A stretch of 64,000 bases of DNA from Phragmitibacter flavus (lineage in GTDB: Bacteria; Verrucomicrobiota; Verrucomicrobiia; Verrucomicrobiales; Verrucomicrobiaceae): positions 28,683-92,682 of the forward strand of contig NZ_VAUV01000019.1 of the NCBI RefSeq assembly GCF_005780165.1, read 5' to 3'. Below the pieces are notes generated by a model. The model was not told the DNA's origin. It saw only the letters and a program-made list of their open reading frames with translations, and made no database searches. The position numbers were made by a program, and so were the translations under genes. Below, piece after piece: positions 55,350 to 64,000 of this stretch. Each line of letters begins with the position of its first letter. Position 1 is the first letter of the stretch.

Positions 55350-56981
55350 ATGAGTTCGACGATAACTAAACCAAGGGGATGGATGTGGGGCCGGGTGGCG
55401 ACGAAGATCACTTTGATCTCGGTGTTTTTTGTGGTGGCGCTTGGGGCGATCATCTGGTTCACGGCGGAGGCGGTGAATGCGCAGGAAAATGATGCGCGGA
55501 TAATCCAGTTTGTGGGTCGGCAGCGGATGTTGCAGAAGCAGCATGTGATTGAGGTGCTGTTGTTGATGCAGGGCAAAACGACGCGGGCGGCGCTGGATGA
55601 AACACGGGCGCTATGGCGGGATACTCAGGACAAGCTGATCAATGGGGGTGAGGTGCAGGTGCGGATGGGAAGCACTGAGCGGACAAGGATTCCGGCGGCG
55701 GCTGATCCGGTGTTGTTGTCGAGGTTGGAGAAGCAGAGGGATAATATTGAGGAGGCGATCAAGAAGGCGGATGCGTTGCTGAAACTGGCGCCGGAGAGTC
55801 CGGAGTATGCGGTGGTGTTGCAGGAGTTGCAGGAGCTGGATGAGGTGATGCAGGCTTTGGGAAGTGAGAATGCGCATGGGTTTACGCAGTTGTTGTTGGA
55901 CAAGATTAATGATTTGGTGGACGCGGAGGTGACGATTGGGATTATCGTCAGTGCGGCGGGGTTCTTGTTTGGGTGGATTATCAGCCGGGAGATTTCGAAG
56001 CCGTTGCAGCAGGTGGTGAGGTCGGCGCAGGCGATTGCGGAGGGGAATTTGCGGATCGATAAGCTGAATCTGGACCGGGCGGACGAGGTGGGGATGCTGG
56101 GGGAGGCATTTGATCACATGCTGGACAATTTGAAGGGGTTGAGCGGGCAGATCGCGGGGGTGACGGAGAATGTGAATTCGGCGACGGCGGAGATTTTGGC
56201 GTCGACGCAGCAGCAGGCGGCAAGCACGCGTGAGCAGGCAGCGACGGTGCAGGAGGTGACGACGACGATGCAGGAGATCACGCAGTCGGGCACGGAAATC
56301 ACGGACCGGGTGAAGCAGGTGGCGGCTTCGGCGGAGGCGGCTTCGACGGCGAGCAGTTCAGGGATTGCGGCGGTGCAGAACACGAACCGGTTGATGGAGA
56401 ATGTGCGTCAACAGGTGGAGGAGGTGGCGCTGAAGATTGTGTCGCTGAGTGAGAAGACGCAGGTGATTGGAGAGATCATCAACACGGTGAATGACATTGC
56501 GGAGCAGTCGAATTTGCTGGCGTTGAATGCGAGCATTGAGGCGGCTTCTGCGGGGGAGCAGGGCAGCCGGTTTTCGGTGGTGGCAGGGGAGATGCGCAAC
56601 CTGGCGGAGCGGGCGAAGGAGAGCACGGTGCAGGTGAGTTCGATTCTGTCGGATATTCAGAAGGGGATTAATAGTTCGGTGATGCTGGCGGAGGAGGCGG
56701 TGAAGCGGTCGGAGTCGGGCAAACATCAGTCGGAGGTGGCGGAGAAGACGATTCACCAGATGATGCAGACGACAGTGGACAGCATCAATGCGTTCCAGCA
56801 GATCATTGGCGCGACGAGTCAGCAGCAGATCGGATTTGACCAAGTGGCGCAGGGGATGCGGGACATTCGGATGGCGGCGGAGCAGAACGCGGTGGGGACG
56901 GGTCAACTGGAGCAGGCGCTGTCGAACTTGAATGTGTTGAGCAGTCAACTGCGGCTGGCGGTGAGCCGGTATCAGGTGTGA
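55350..56981 (+). CDS. Methyl-accepting chemotaxis protein with PilJ-type sensor (WspA-like position)
   Basis: A 543-residue receptor. Helix TM1 lies at about residues 17-40; the periplasmic part starts VGRQRMLQKQ and matches the PilJ/NarX-type four-helix sensor; TM2 is about 195-214. A HAMP domain (IISREISKPLQQVVRSAQAIAEGNL) follows, then the cytoplasmic signalling hairpin with the tip NLLALNASIEAASAGEQG and QVASIL-like adaptation helices. The tip contacts CheA and CheW. No C-terminal CheR-docking pentapeptide is visible. It sits fourth in the operon. The stimulus is unknown; surface contact is possible by analogy to WspA only. Confidence 0.93.
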   Translation: MSSTITKPRGWMWGRVATKITLISVFFVVALGAIIWFTAEAVNAQENDARIIQFVGRQRMLQKQHVIEVLLLMQGKTTRAALDETRALWRDTQDKLINGGEVQVRMGSTERTRIPAAADPVLLSRLEKQRDNIEEAIKKADALLKLAPESPEYAVVLQELQELDEVMQALGSENAHGFTQLLLDKINDLVDAEVTIGIIVSAAGFLFGWIISREISKPLQQVVRSAQAIAEGNLRIDKLNLDRADEVGMLGEAFDHMLDNLKGLSGQIAGVTENVNSATAEILASTQQQAASTREQAATVQEVTTTMQEITQSGTEITDRVKQVAASAEAASTASSSGIAAVQNTNRLMENVRQQVEEVALKIVSLSEKTQVIGEIINTVNDIAEQSNLLALNASIEAASAGEQGSRFSVVAGEMRNLAERAKESTVQVSSILSDIQKGINSSVMLAEEAVKRSESGKHQSEVAEKTIHQMMQTTVDSINAFQQIIGATSQQQIGFDQVAQGMRDIRMAAEQNAVGTGQLEQALSNLNVLSSQLRLAVSRYQV

Positions 56982-57015
56982 GGTGTGATTTTTGAACGGC
57001 TAGCTTTTTTGTATC

Positions 57016-59202
57016 GTGGCTCCTGAAGATATTCAGCAACGTGTGCTTCGTGCTTTTCAGGAGGAGCACCGGGAGCACATTGCGGGGATCCGTTCGATTT
57101 TGCGGGGATGGCCGTCGTTGAAGGGGGAGGATTTGGAGGAGATGCTGCGGATGGCGCACAGCATGAAGGGTGGGGCGCGGGTGTGTGATTTGGAGGTGGT
57201 GGAGCGGTTGACGCATGATCTGGAGCAGGTGTTTTCGGAGTTGGGCAAGAAGGGGGAGGTGCCGGACGAGGGACAGCGGAGGAGGATTGAGCGGGTGATG
57301 GCGGCGGTGGAGGATTACATGGCGGTGCTGGCGGGCGGAGGGCAGCCGGAGGTGCCGGTGGAGGCGTTTGCGGAGCTGGGATTGAGGGTGCCTTCGAGGG
57401 TGCAGAGGGAGATGGAGGAGATGCCGGTGCCGGCGGTGAAGCCGGAGGGGAAGGTGGGCAAGGTGGCGAAGCAGGACACGTTGCGGGTGTCGGCGACGCA
57501 TTTGGACCGGTTGTTGCAGTCGTCGAGTCAGGTGCTGGCGCAGTCGATGCAGCAGCATGGGGTGGGGGTGGAGTTGCAGGAGGTGGCGGCGGTGCTGGAT
57601 GATTTGCAGAGGCAGTGTGACGTGGTGCGGTCGCGCGGTGAGGAGGCGTTGTCGCCGAAGGTTTCGGGTCCGGGGACCTTGCAGGAATTGCAGCGCGGGA
57701 TGGCGAAGTTGTCGCGGGTGGTGAGGGGGTTGCGGACGCAGCAGCAGCAGAGTGCGCGGGCGTTGCGGGTGTTATCGGGGAGGTTGCAACAGGATGTGCG
57801 GGATGCGCGGATGGTGCCGGCGGGATCGGTTTTTGAAGGGTTTCCGAAGATGGTGCGGGACATGGCGGGGGATGAGGGCAAGGAGGTGGAATTCGTGGTT
57901 TCGGGCATGGAGCGGGAGGTGGACCGGCTGGTGTTGCAGGGGTTGAAGGATGCGGTGATGCACACGTTGCGCAATGCGGTGACGCATGGAATTGAGTCGC
58001 GGGTGGCGCGGGAGTCGGCGGGGAAAAATCCGGTGGGTCGGATCGGGTTGGAGCTGGAAGTGACGGGCAACCGGGTGGTGCTGAAGGTGTGGGATGACGG
58101 TCGCGGGTTAAATGTGGATTTTATCCGGAGAAGGTCGCTGGAGGCGGGATTGGTGAGTGAGGACGAGGCGCGGGCGATGAGTGCGGAGGAGGTGCGGGCG
58201 ATGGTGTTTCAGCCAGGGTTTTCGACGAGGAAACGGGCGACTTCGAGTGCGGGTCGGGGCATGGGGATGTCGGTGGTGAGGGAGGCGGTGGTGAGGTTGC
58301 AGGGTCAGGTGGCGGTTCGTCCGGGCGTGCCGTCTGGAACGGTGGTGGAGATGGTGGCGCCGTTGAGTGCGGCGACTCATCGCTTGCTGCTGGTGAAGGC
58401 GGCGGGTCAGGTGTTTGCGATTCCGAGCGGGGCGATTCAGCGCTTGTTGCGGGTGAAGCAGGAGCTGGTGGAGACGGTGGATGGGAAGGCGGCGGTGTGG
58501 ATGGACGGACAGGCAGTGTTGCTGGCGGGATTGGCGGATGTGTTGGGGGTGGGCAAGGCGGAGTTGGTGGTGGAAGCGGGCGGGGTGCGGGTGGTGGTGA
58601 TGTCAATTTTGGGAAGACGGCTGGCGGTGGCGGTGGATGGATGGGTGAAGGAGATGGATGCGTTGTTGCTGCCGTTGCCTTATCCGGCTTCGGCTTCGCC
58701 GTTTTTCTCGGGCGGGGTGGTGATGGAGGATGGTTCGGTGACGCTGGTGGTGCAGGCGGCGGAGTTGATGGAGCGGTTCAAGGGCAAGGGCTTGAGTTAT
58801 CGGGAGGAGGATGTGGCGGCGTTGATGGAGGAGGCGCGGCGTCCGGTGATTTTGGTGGTGGATGATTCGTTCACGGCGCGGACCTTGCAGAAGAACATTC
58901 TGGAGACGGAGGGGTATGAGGTGCGGCTGGCGGTGGATGGGGTGCAGGCATTGGCGGCGCTGCGGACGGGGCGTTTTGATGCGGTGGTGTCGGACATCCA
59001 GATGCCGCACATGGATGGGTTTGAGCTGCTGGAATCGATGAAGAGGGATGCGCGGCTGAAGGAGGTGCCGGTGGTTTTGGTGACGTCGTTGAACAGTGAG
59101 GAGGACCAGATGCGCGGGCTTTCGCTGGGGGCGGACGCGTATCTGGTGAAGCAGAAATTTGATCACAAGGACCTGCTGGGTGTCATTCGGCAGCTGGTAT
59201 GA
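57016..59202 (+). CDS. cheA: CheA-type histidine kinase with C-terminal receiver (WspE-like)
   Basis: A 728-residue hybrid starting at GTG (57016). An HPt domain with MAHSMKGGAR (phosphorylated His about residue 55) is followed by a dimerisation region, an ATP-binding kinase domain (HTLRNAVTHGIE, WDDGRGLN, GRGMGMSVV), a CheW-like domain (about 450-590) and a receiver (ILVVDDSFTARTLQK, VVSDIQMPHMDGFELL, VTSLN, VKQKF). In Wsp, WspE phosphorylates its own receiver and the output regulator. It is 34 bp after the mcp gene. The receiver has the normal Asp, unlike the regulator at 26101. Confidence 0.94.
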   Translation: MAPEDIQQRVLRAFQEEHREHIAGIRSILRGWPSLKGEDLEEMLRMAHSMKGGARVCDLEVVERLTHDLEQVFSELGKKGEVPDEGQRRRIERVMAAVEDYMAVLAGGGQPEVPVEAFAELGLRVPSRVQREMEEMPVPAVKPEGKVGKVAKQDTLRVSATHLDRLLQSSSQVLAQSMQQHGVGVELQEVAAVLDDLQRQCDVVRSRGEEALSPKVSGPGTLQELQRGMAKLSRVVRGLRTQQQQSARALRVLSGRLQQDVRDARMVPAGSVFEGFPKMVRDMAGDEGKEVEFVVSGMEREVDRLVLQGLKDAVMHTLRNAVTHGIESRVARESAGKNPVGRIGLELEVTGNRVVLKVWDDGRGLNVDFIRRRSLEAGLVSEDEARAMSAEEVRAMVFQPGFSTRKRATSSAGRGMGMSVVREAVVRLQGQVAVRPGVPSGTVVEMVAPLSAATHRLLLVKAAGQVFAIPSGAIQRLLRVKQELVETVDGKAAVWMDGQAVLLAGLADVLGVGKAELVVEAGGVRVVVMSILGRRLAVAVDGWVKEMDALLLPLPYPASASPFFSGGVVMEDGSVTLVVQAAELMERFKGKGLSYREEDVAALMEEARRPVILVVDDSFTARTLQKNILETEGYEVRLAVDGVQALAALRTGRFDAVVSDIQMPHMDGFELLESMKRDARLKEVPVVLVTSLNSEEDQMRGLSLGADAYLVKQKFDHKDLLGVIRQLV

Positions 59203-59280
59203 TTATTATGGATGAGATAGGATCGATTGCGAGTGTGGGTGCGAATCCACAGAGCCAACCCCTATTATCTTAGTGAGTTA

Positions 59281-60360
59281 ATGAAGATTATTTCAGTCAT
59301 GATCGTTGAGGACTCGCGCGTGGTGCGGGAGTTTCTTGAATGCATCATTGAACGCGACCCACGCTTGAAGGTGGTGGCTTCGGTGGGGACGGGTGAAGAG
59401 GCGTTGAGGGTGATCCGCCACGCGGTGCCGGATGTGATTTCGATGGATATCCGGCTGCCGGGGATGAACGGGCTGGAGTTGACGAAGCGAATCATGACGG
59501 AGCAGCCGACCCCGATTGTGGTGGTGTCATCGGAGGTGGAAGATGAGGAGTTGAAAATTTCGATGAACGCGTTGCGGGCGGGGGCGCTGGCGGTGGTGCA
59601 GAAGCCGGTGGGGGTGTCGCATGCGGATTATGAAAAGGTGGCGCAGAGTCTATGCACGCGGCTGGCGATCATGAGCGAGGTGAGGGTGATCCGGCAGCGG
59701 GTCTCGCTTAGGTCGGAGGCGGTGGATGTGTCGTTGTCGGCGGGGTTGGTGAAGCGGATGGAGGATCGGGTGATGGTGAGGCGTCCGGCGATTTTGGGTC
59801 TGGTGGCGTCGACGGGAGGGCCGAGTGCGCTGGTGAAGGTGTTGAATGATTTGATGGCGAATTTTCCGGTGCCGGTGGTGTTGGTGCAGCACATCACGCC
59901 GGGGTTCATGCGGGGTTTTGTGAAGTGGTTGAATGAGGTGGTGGCGCAGGAGGTTTTGGAGGCGGAGGAGGGTCAGCGCATGGAGGCGGGGAAGGTGTAT
60001 GTGGCACCGGCGGAATGTCATCTGGCGATGTCGGAGCGCGGAGTATTGCGGCTGGATGGGTCGGCGATGGTGTCGATGCAAAAGCCGTCGGGAACGGTGT
60101 TGTTCCGGTCGATGGCGAAGGTTTATGGCGCTGAGGCGTGCGGGGTTTTGCTGACGGGGATGGGCGAGGATGGGGCGCTGGGGATGAGGGACATTCACGA
60201 GGCGGGTGGATTAACGATTGCGGAGCACGCTTCGACGGCGGTGGTGTATGGGATGCCGGCGGCGGCGGTGGAGCTGGGGGCGGTTTCTGAGGTGTTGCCG
60301 TTGACACAGATTGGTGGTCGGCTGAATGAGGTGTTTGGAATGAAGGGGTCGATGACATGA
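59281..60360 (+). CDS. cheB: CheB-type chemotaxis methylesterase (WspF-like)
   Basis: The ATG at 59281 gives 359 residues. The receiver domain (VMIVEDSRVVREFLE, VISMDIRLPGMNGLEL) is followed by the methylesterase with catalytic residues in VASTGGPSAL (Ser), VLVQHITPGFMRG (His) and LTGMGEDGALGM (Asp). CheB removes methyl groups from receptors, balancing CheR. It overlaps the following hybrid kinase by 4 bp (ATGA). Confidence 0.95.
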   Translation: MKIISVMIVEDSRVVREFLECIIERDPRLKVVASVGTGEEALRVIRHAVPDVISMDIRLPGMNGLELTKRIMTEQPTPIVVVSSEVEDEELKISMNALRAGALAVVQKPVGVSHADYEKVAQSLCTRLAIMSEVRVIRQRVSLRSEAVDVSLSAGLVKRMEDRVMVRRPAILGLVASTGGPSALVKVLNDLMANFPVPVVLVQHITPGFMRGFVKWLNEVVAQEVLEAEEGQRMEAGKVYVAPAECHLAMSERGVLRLDGSAMVSMQKPSGTVLFRSMAKVYGAEACGVLLTGMGEDGALGMRDIHEAGGLTIAEHASTAVVYGMPAAAVELGAVSEVLPLTQIGGRLNEVFGMKGSMT

Positions 60361-62459
60361 GCGGACTGGGCATTTCACATATCATGCTGGTGGAGGATTC
60401 TCCGACGCAGGCGACGCGCATGCGTTACGTGCTGGAGGCGGAGGGCTGGCGGGTGACGTGGGTGATGTCGCCGCAGGAGGCTTTTGTGAAGCTGGCGGAG
60501 GACAAGCCTGACTTGGTGCTGCTGGATTTTTATCTGCCGGGGATGCGCGGGGATGAGGTTTGTCGACGAATTCGAAGGAACATTGACACGCGGAATTTGC
60601 CGGTGGTGATGCTGACTTCGGAGGATACTTCGGATGCGGAGTTGCGGGGGCTGGACAGCGGGGCGGATGACTTCATTGCGAAGTCGGTGGACCCGGAGTT
60701 GTTGATTGCGCGGTTGCGGAATTTCCTGGGTCGGGTGAGCAAGCAGTCGGAGATTTTGACGGATGCGGTGGCGTCGTTTCGTTCGCCGCGGTTGCTGGCG
60801 ATTGATGACAGCCGGACGTTTCTTGCGAGGTTGCGGATTGAGCTGGAGAGCGAGGGTTATGAGGTGGAGACGACGGATGATCCGCAGCATGGGGTGGACC
60901 GGATTTCCAAGGGGGGATTTGACGGGGTGTTGGTGGATCTGATGATGCCGCGCATGGACGGATTTGAGGTTTGTCGACACATCGATGTGTTGAGGAAGCA
61001 GATGGAAGCGCCGCCGGTGACGGTGATTTTGACGGGTCGGGAATCGAAGGAGGACCAGACGCGGGCGCTGGAGGCAGGGGCGGATGATTTTATTGGGAAG
61101 TCGAGTGATGTGTCGGTGTTGAAGGGGCGCATCCGGGCGTTGTTGAGGCGGAAGTTTTTTGAGTTGGAGAACCGGCGGATTCTGGATGAGCTGAGGCAGA
61201 AGGAACTGGTGGCGGTGCGGGAACGGGCGGCAAAGGAGGCGGCGGAGGCGCGGGCGAGTTTGGTGGAGGAGTTGGAGAAAACGGCGGCAGAGTTGAGGAG
61301 GTCGGAATCGGCTTTGCAGCAGGCGAACGAAGCGAAGGACCGGTTTCTGGCGGTGTTGTCGCATGAGTTAAGGACGCCGTTGACGCCGGTGCTGGCGACG
61401 GTGTCAATGCGTCAGGATGACGCCCGATTGCCGCAGGAGTTGCGCGATGAGCTGTCGATGATCAAACGCAATGTGGAGCTGGAGGCAAGGTTGATTGATG
61501 ATCTTTTGGATCTGACGCGGATCACGAGTGGCAAGCTGGAGATTCGTTGTGCGGCGGTGGACATGCGGGGGTTGGTGGAGCATGCGATGGCGATCTGCCA
61601 GGCACCGGATGCGAGCGCGGCGGCACCGATTTCATTTGAGTTTGAGGCGAAGGATCGGTTTGCGTGGGGCGATGCTTCGAGGCTGACCCAGATTGTTTGG
61701 AATCTATTGCGCAATGCGGTGAAGTTCACGCCGGTGGATGGTCGGATTGAAGTGCGGTGTTTTAATGAGGGGGGTGAGGATGGAGAGATTGTGGTGGAGG
61801 TGAAGGATACGGGGATTGGCATTGAGCCGGAGTTGTTGCCGGAGATTTTTAATGCGTTTGAGCAAGGGGGGCGAAAGGTGACTCGGGAGTATGGCGGGCT
61901 GGGGCTTGGGCTGGCGATCAGCGAGGCGATTGCGGAGGCGCATGAAGGGAAGCTGACGGCGCAGAGTGCGGGGAAAAATCATGGCGCGACTTTTCGGCTG
62001 GCGTTGCCGGTGTATCGGGGGGACCAAATTGCTGAGGCGGGAACAGCGGGGAGTGAGAGATTTGAGCAGTCAGATAACAAGGGGAAGGTGAGTGCGGAAG
62101 GACTGCGGATTTTGTTGGTGGAGGATCATGGGGACACGGCGAAGGCGTTGACGATGCTACTGAAGCGGCGCGGGCACACGGTGAATGCAGTAGACACGGT
62201 GGGAGAGGCGGGGAAAGTGGCGGGCGAGGGGGAATTTGATTTGTTGATCAGCGATTTAAGTTTGCCGGATGGGACGGGTTATGAAGTGTTTGAAAAGGTG
62301 ATGGAGCAGCAGAAGATTCCGGCGATTGCGTTGAGCGGGTTTGGGATGGAGGAGGATGTGCAACGCTCGAAGAGTGCGGGGTTTGTCGATCATTTGACGA
62401 AGCCGGTGAGCATTGCGGCGCTGGCGGCGGCGATTGAGCGGTTGTTTCCGGTGAGGTGA
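60357..62459 (+). CDS. Hybrid histidine kinase with two N-terminal and one C-terminal receiver
   Basis: A 700-residue protein. REC1 (LVEDSPTQATRMR, VLLDFYLPGMRG) and REC2 (LAIDDSRTFLARLR, VLVDLMMPRMDGFEV) are followed by a short coiled coil, a HisKA domain (FLAVLSHELRTPLTP), HATPase (WNLLRNAVKFTP, DTGIGIEPE, GGLGLGLAI) and REC3 (ILLVEDHGDTAKALT, ISDLSLPDGTG). All three receivers keep the phosphoacceptor Asp. It is coupled to cheB by a 4-bp overlap and occupies the position of WspR, so it is likely the output or relay of the chemosensory pathway. No GGDEF domain is present. The downstream target is unknown. Confidence 0.93.
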   Translation: MSGLGISHIMLVEDSPTQATRMRYVLEAEGWRVTWVMSPQEAFVKLAEDKPDLVLLDFYLPGMRGDEVCRRIRRNIDTRNLPVVMLTSEDTSDAELRGLDSGADDFIAKSVDPELLIARLRNFLGRVSKQSEILTDAVASFRSPRLLAIDDSRTFLARLRIELESEGYEVETTDDPQHGVDRISKGGFDGVLVDLMMPRMDGFEVCRHIDVLRKQMEAPPVTVILTGRESKEDQTRALEAGADDFIGKSSDVSVLKGRIRALLRRKFFELENRRILDELRQKELVAVRERAAKEAAEARASLVEELEKTAAELRRSESALQQANEAKDRFLAVLSHELRTPLTPVLATVSMRQDDARLPQELRDELSMIKRNVELEARLIDDLLDLTRITSGKLEIRCAAVDMRGLVEHAMAICQAPDASAAAPISFEFEAKDRFAWGDASRLTQIVWNLLRNAVKFTPVDGRIEVRCFNEGGEDGEIVVEVKDTGIGIEPELLPEIFNAFEQGGRKVTREYGGLGLGLAISEAIAEAHEGKLTAQSAGKNHGATFRLALPVYRGDQIAEAGTAGSERFEQSDNKGKVSAEGLRILLVEDHGDTAKALTMLLKRRGHTVNAVDTVGEAGKVAGEGEFDLLISDLSLPDGTGYEVFEKVMEQQKIPAIALSGFGMEEDVQRSKSAGFVDHLTKPVSIAALAAAIERLFPVR

Positions 62460-62523
62460 AGTGAATGGAGTAGGAGGAAGAGTAGGAGTTGCGGGCGGGG
62501 AGTAGCTTGGCTACTTTTTTGGC

Positions 62524-63687
62524 ATGTCTGGTCCTGGAGGTTTTCTTTCGAACTTGAGTTGGTTTGAGCGTTTGCGATCATCCTTCGCGGGGGTGTTGGT
62601 GGGGCTGTTGCTGATGGTGATCGCGCTGCCGATGTTGTGGTTCAATGAGGGTAGGGCGGTGAAGCGGGCGAAGAGTTTGAAAGAGGGATCGGGTGCGGTG
62701 GTGGCGGTGGATCATGGGCAGGTGGATGGGGCGAACGAGGGAAAGCTGGTGCATGTGAGCGGTCCGGCGACGACGACGGTGGCTTTGGTGGATGAGGTTT
62801 TTGGGGTGACGCAGCAGGGGTTGCGGTTGGTGCGCGAAGTAGAGATGTATCAGTGGCGCGAGAATTCCCGGGCCGGGAGTTCTTCACAGGAGGAGGGGAG
62901 CGATGAGAAGACGAAATCGGGGAAACGGTATGGGTATGAGAAGGTGTGGTCGGATTCGTTGATTCGGTCGGCGGAATTTGATCATGTTGAGGGGCATGAA
63001 AATCCGACGCAGATGCGGTATCGCGCGGAGAAATGGTTGGCGGGCGATGCGATGCTGGGGGCGTTTCGGTTACCGGTGGGTCTGGTGGAGAAGGTTCCCG
63101 GGATGGAGAAGTTGTGGGTGACGGAGGGGGACGTGACTTGGGAGGGTGGCGACGTGAAGTTCGCGGACGGAATGGTGTATTTGGGGGCGTCGGTGACGGA
63201 GCCAAAGGTGGGGGATTTGCGGGTTGGCTGGAGCGTGGTGAGGACGGGGGAGGTGAGTGTGGTGGCGAAGCAGGTGGGCGGCAGTTTTAGTCCGTATGGG
63301 ACGAGATCGGGTTCGGATGTGGAGTTGGTGGAACGGGGTCGGTTGAGTGCCGAGGCGATGTTTACCAGGGCGGAGGAACAGAACAAGACGCTGACGTGGG
63401 GGATGCGTTTCGCCGGATTTTTGATGATGTTTGGCGGGGTGGCGCTGGTGTTTCGTCCGCTGGCGGTGGTGGGGCATTTGATTCCGCTGGTGGGGCGCTT
63501 GATGGATGCAGGATTGACGTTGTTTGCCGGGGTGATGGCGGCGGTGGTGTCATTGCTGGTGATGGCACTGGCGTGGATTGCCTACCGGCCGGTGCTGGCG
63601 GTGTTGTTGATTTTGTGTGCGCTGGGTTTGCTGTATGGAGCAACGAAGTATTTTGAGAAGCATGGGCCGCCGAAGTTGATCGGGTGA
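62524..63687 (+). CDS. TMEM43 (LUMA)-family membrane protein
   Basis: A 387-residue protein with an N-terminal helix (about residues 20-38: FAGVLVGLLLMVIALPMLWFNEGRAVKRA), a large extracytoplasmic domain and three or four helices near the C terminus (about 290-375). The NEGRAVKRAKSLKEG segment and REVEMYQWREN are typical of the TMEM43 family, known in eukaryotes as nuclear-envelope/ER proteins and widespread in bacteria with unknown function. It follows the chemosensory operon by 64 bp, but the link is unclear. Confidence 0.87.
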   Translation: MSGPGGFLSNLSWFERLRSSFAGVLVGLLLMVIALPMLWFNEGRAVKRAKSLKEGSGAVVAVDHGQVDGANEGKLVHVSGPATTTVALVDEVFGVTQQGLRLVREVEMYQWRENSRAGSSSQEEGSDEKTKSGKRYGYEKVWSDSLIRSAEFDHVEGHENPTQMRYRAEKWLAGDAMLGAFRLPVGLVEKVPGMEKLWVTEGDVTWEGGDVKFADGMVYLGASVTEPKVGDLRVGWSVVRTGEVSVVAKQVGGSFSPYGTRSGSDVELVERGRLSAEAMFTRAEEQNKTLTWGMRFAGFLMMFGGVALVFRPLAVVGHLIPLVGRLMDAGLTLFAGVMAAVVSLLVMALAWIAYRPVLAVLLILCALGLLYGATKYFEKHGPPKLIG

Positions 63688-63715
63688 TGGGGGAGGTTTT
63701 TGGTTCTTGATCTTC

Positions 63716-63771
63716 GTTCTTCGTTCTTCGTTCTTCGTTCTTCGTTCTTCGTTCTTCGTTCTTCGTTCTTG
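63716..63771. repeat. Tandem heptanucleotide GTTCTTC, eight copies
   Basis: Seven perfect units and one final variant (GTTCTTG) lie just downstream of the TMEM43-family gene. Confidence 0.9.
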
Positions 63772-63794
63772 GGGGGTGGTGGAATGGCGGTGTC

Positions 63795-63920
63795 GGAATG
63801 CGGAATGCGGAATGCGGAATGCGGAATGCGGAATGCGGAATGCGGAATGCGGAATGCGGAATGCGGAATGCGGAATGCGGAATGCGGAATGCGGAATGCG
63901 GAATGCGGAATGCGGAATGT
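63795..63920. repeat. Tandem heptanucleotide GGAATGC, 18 copies
   Basis: Seventeen perfect copies and a final GGAATGT span 126 bp. Since 7 is not a multiple of 3, all frames stay open across it, giving spurious reading frames. The sequence to the window end shows no gene. Confidence 0.95.
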
Positions 63921-64000
63921 GGGATGAGGACTGTGGAAAGCAAAATGCGGAATGTGGAGGGCTTGGCCACATGGGACTCCAACGAACTCAAAGATGAAAC

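Noticed and set aside
63700..63997. Reading frames with repeated NAECGMR or PHSAFRI units
   Set aside because: They are translations of the heptanucleotide array, not proteins.

Overview
The window is a GC-rich bacterial chromosome segment, mostly dense coding DNA. Gene content and style suggest a member of the Verrucomicrobiota (Verrucomicrobiaceae/Prosthecobacter-like). That placement is an inference from the EF-P variant, the many short palindromic and heptanucleotide intergenic repeats, a Gram-negative envelope (autotransporter, SurA-like chaperone) and a Wsp-like chemosensory cluster; there is no rRNA gene to settle it.

Layout. 1-9.9 kb: end of a TauE/SafE permease gene, three small envelope-associated genes, an oligopeptidase B-type S9 peptidase, an AvtA-type aminotransferase, a NadD-NadK fusion, a zinc-ribbon membrane protein, an ECF-like sigma factor and EF-P. 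9.9-14.8 kb: small conserved genes (DUF1992, YlbF-like with a Cys-rich tail), a secreted protein and a VapBC-type toxin-antitoxin pair. 14.8-28.4 kb: core genes, nearly all on the minus strand (carB, dnaB, rplI, a SurA-like PPIase, mfd, a sigma-54 activator with a Glu at the phosphoacceptor position, uppS). 28.8-33.4 kb: MarR regulator, a large autotransporter, a PgeF-type protein.

33.5-49.8 kb holds a complete type I-G (formerly I-U) CRISPR-Cas locus. The minus-strand gene order is cas3 (helicase then HD), csx17/cas8g, csb1/cas7, csb2/cas5-cas6, a pRiA4b ORF-3-like gene, cas4-cas1 fusion, cas2, then a leader and an array of 78 identical-looking 36-bp repeats with 77 spacers. cas3, csx17 and csb1 are linked by 4-nt overlaps or short gaps, and the pRiA4b-like gene overlaps csb2 by 4 nt, so it is an integral operon member. 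A degenerate repeat with compensatory stem changes marks the far (trailer) end of the array.

49.8-52.8 kb is a repeat-rich patch with a RelE/ParE-type toxin-antitoxin pair, a truncated BRO-N antirepressor gene, and a divergent pair containing a very short kinase-fold protein. A 105-bp element is present twice, once upstream of cas3 and once upstream of the BRO-N remnant. 52.8-62.5 kb is a chemosensory operon ordered cheW-cheR(TPR)-cheW-mcp-cheA(REC)-cheB-hybrid kinase, resembling the Wsp system but with a REC-REC-kinase-REC protein where WspR would be expected. The window ends with a TMEM43-family membrane protein and heptanucleotide tandem repeats.

The most unusual items are the pRiA4b-like gene inside the type I-G operon, the duplicated 105-bp upstream element, the NadD-NadK fusion with an altered nucleotidyltransferase motif, and the rewired Wsp-like cluster.
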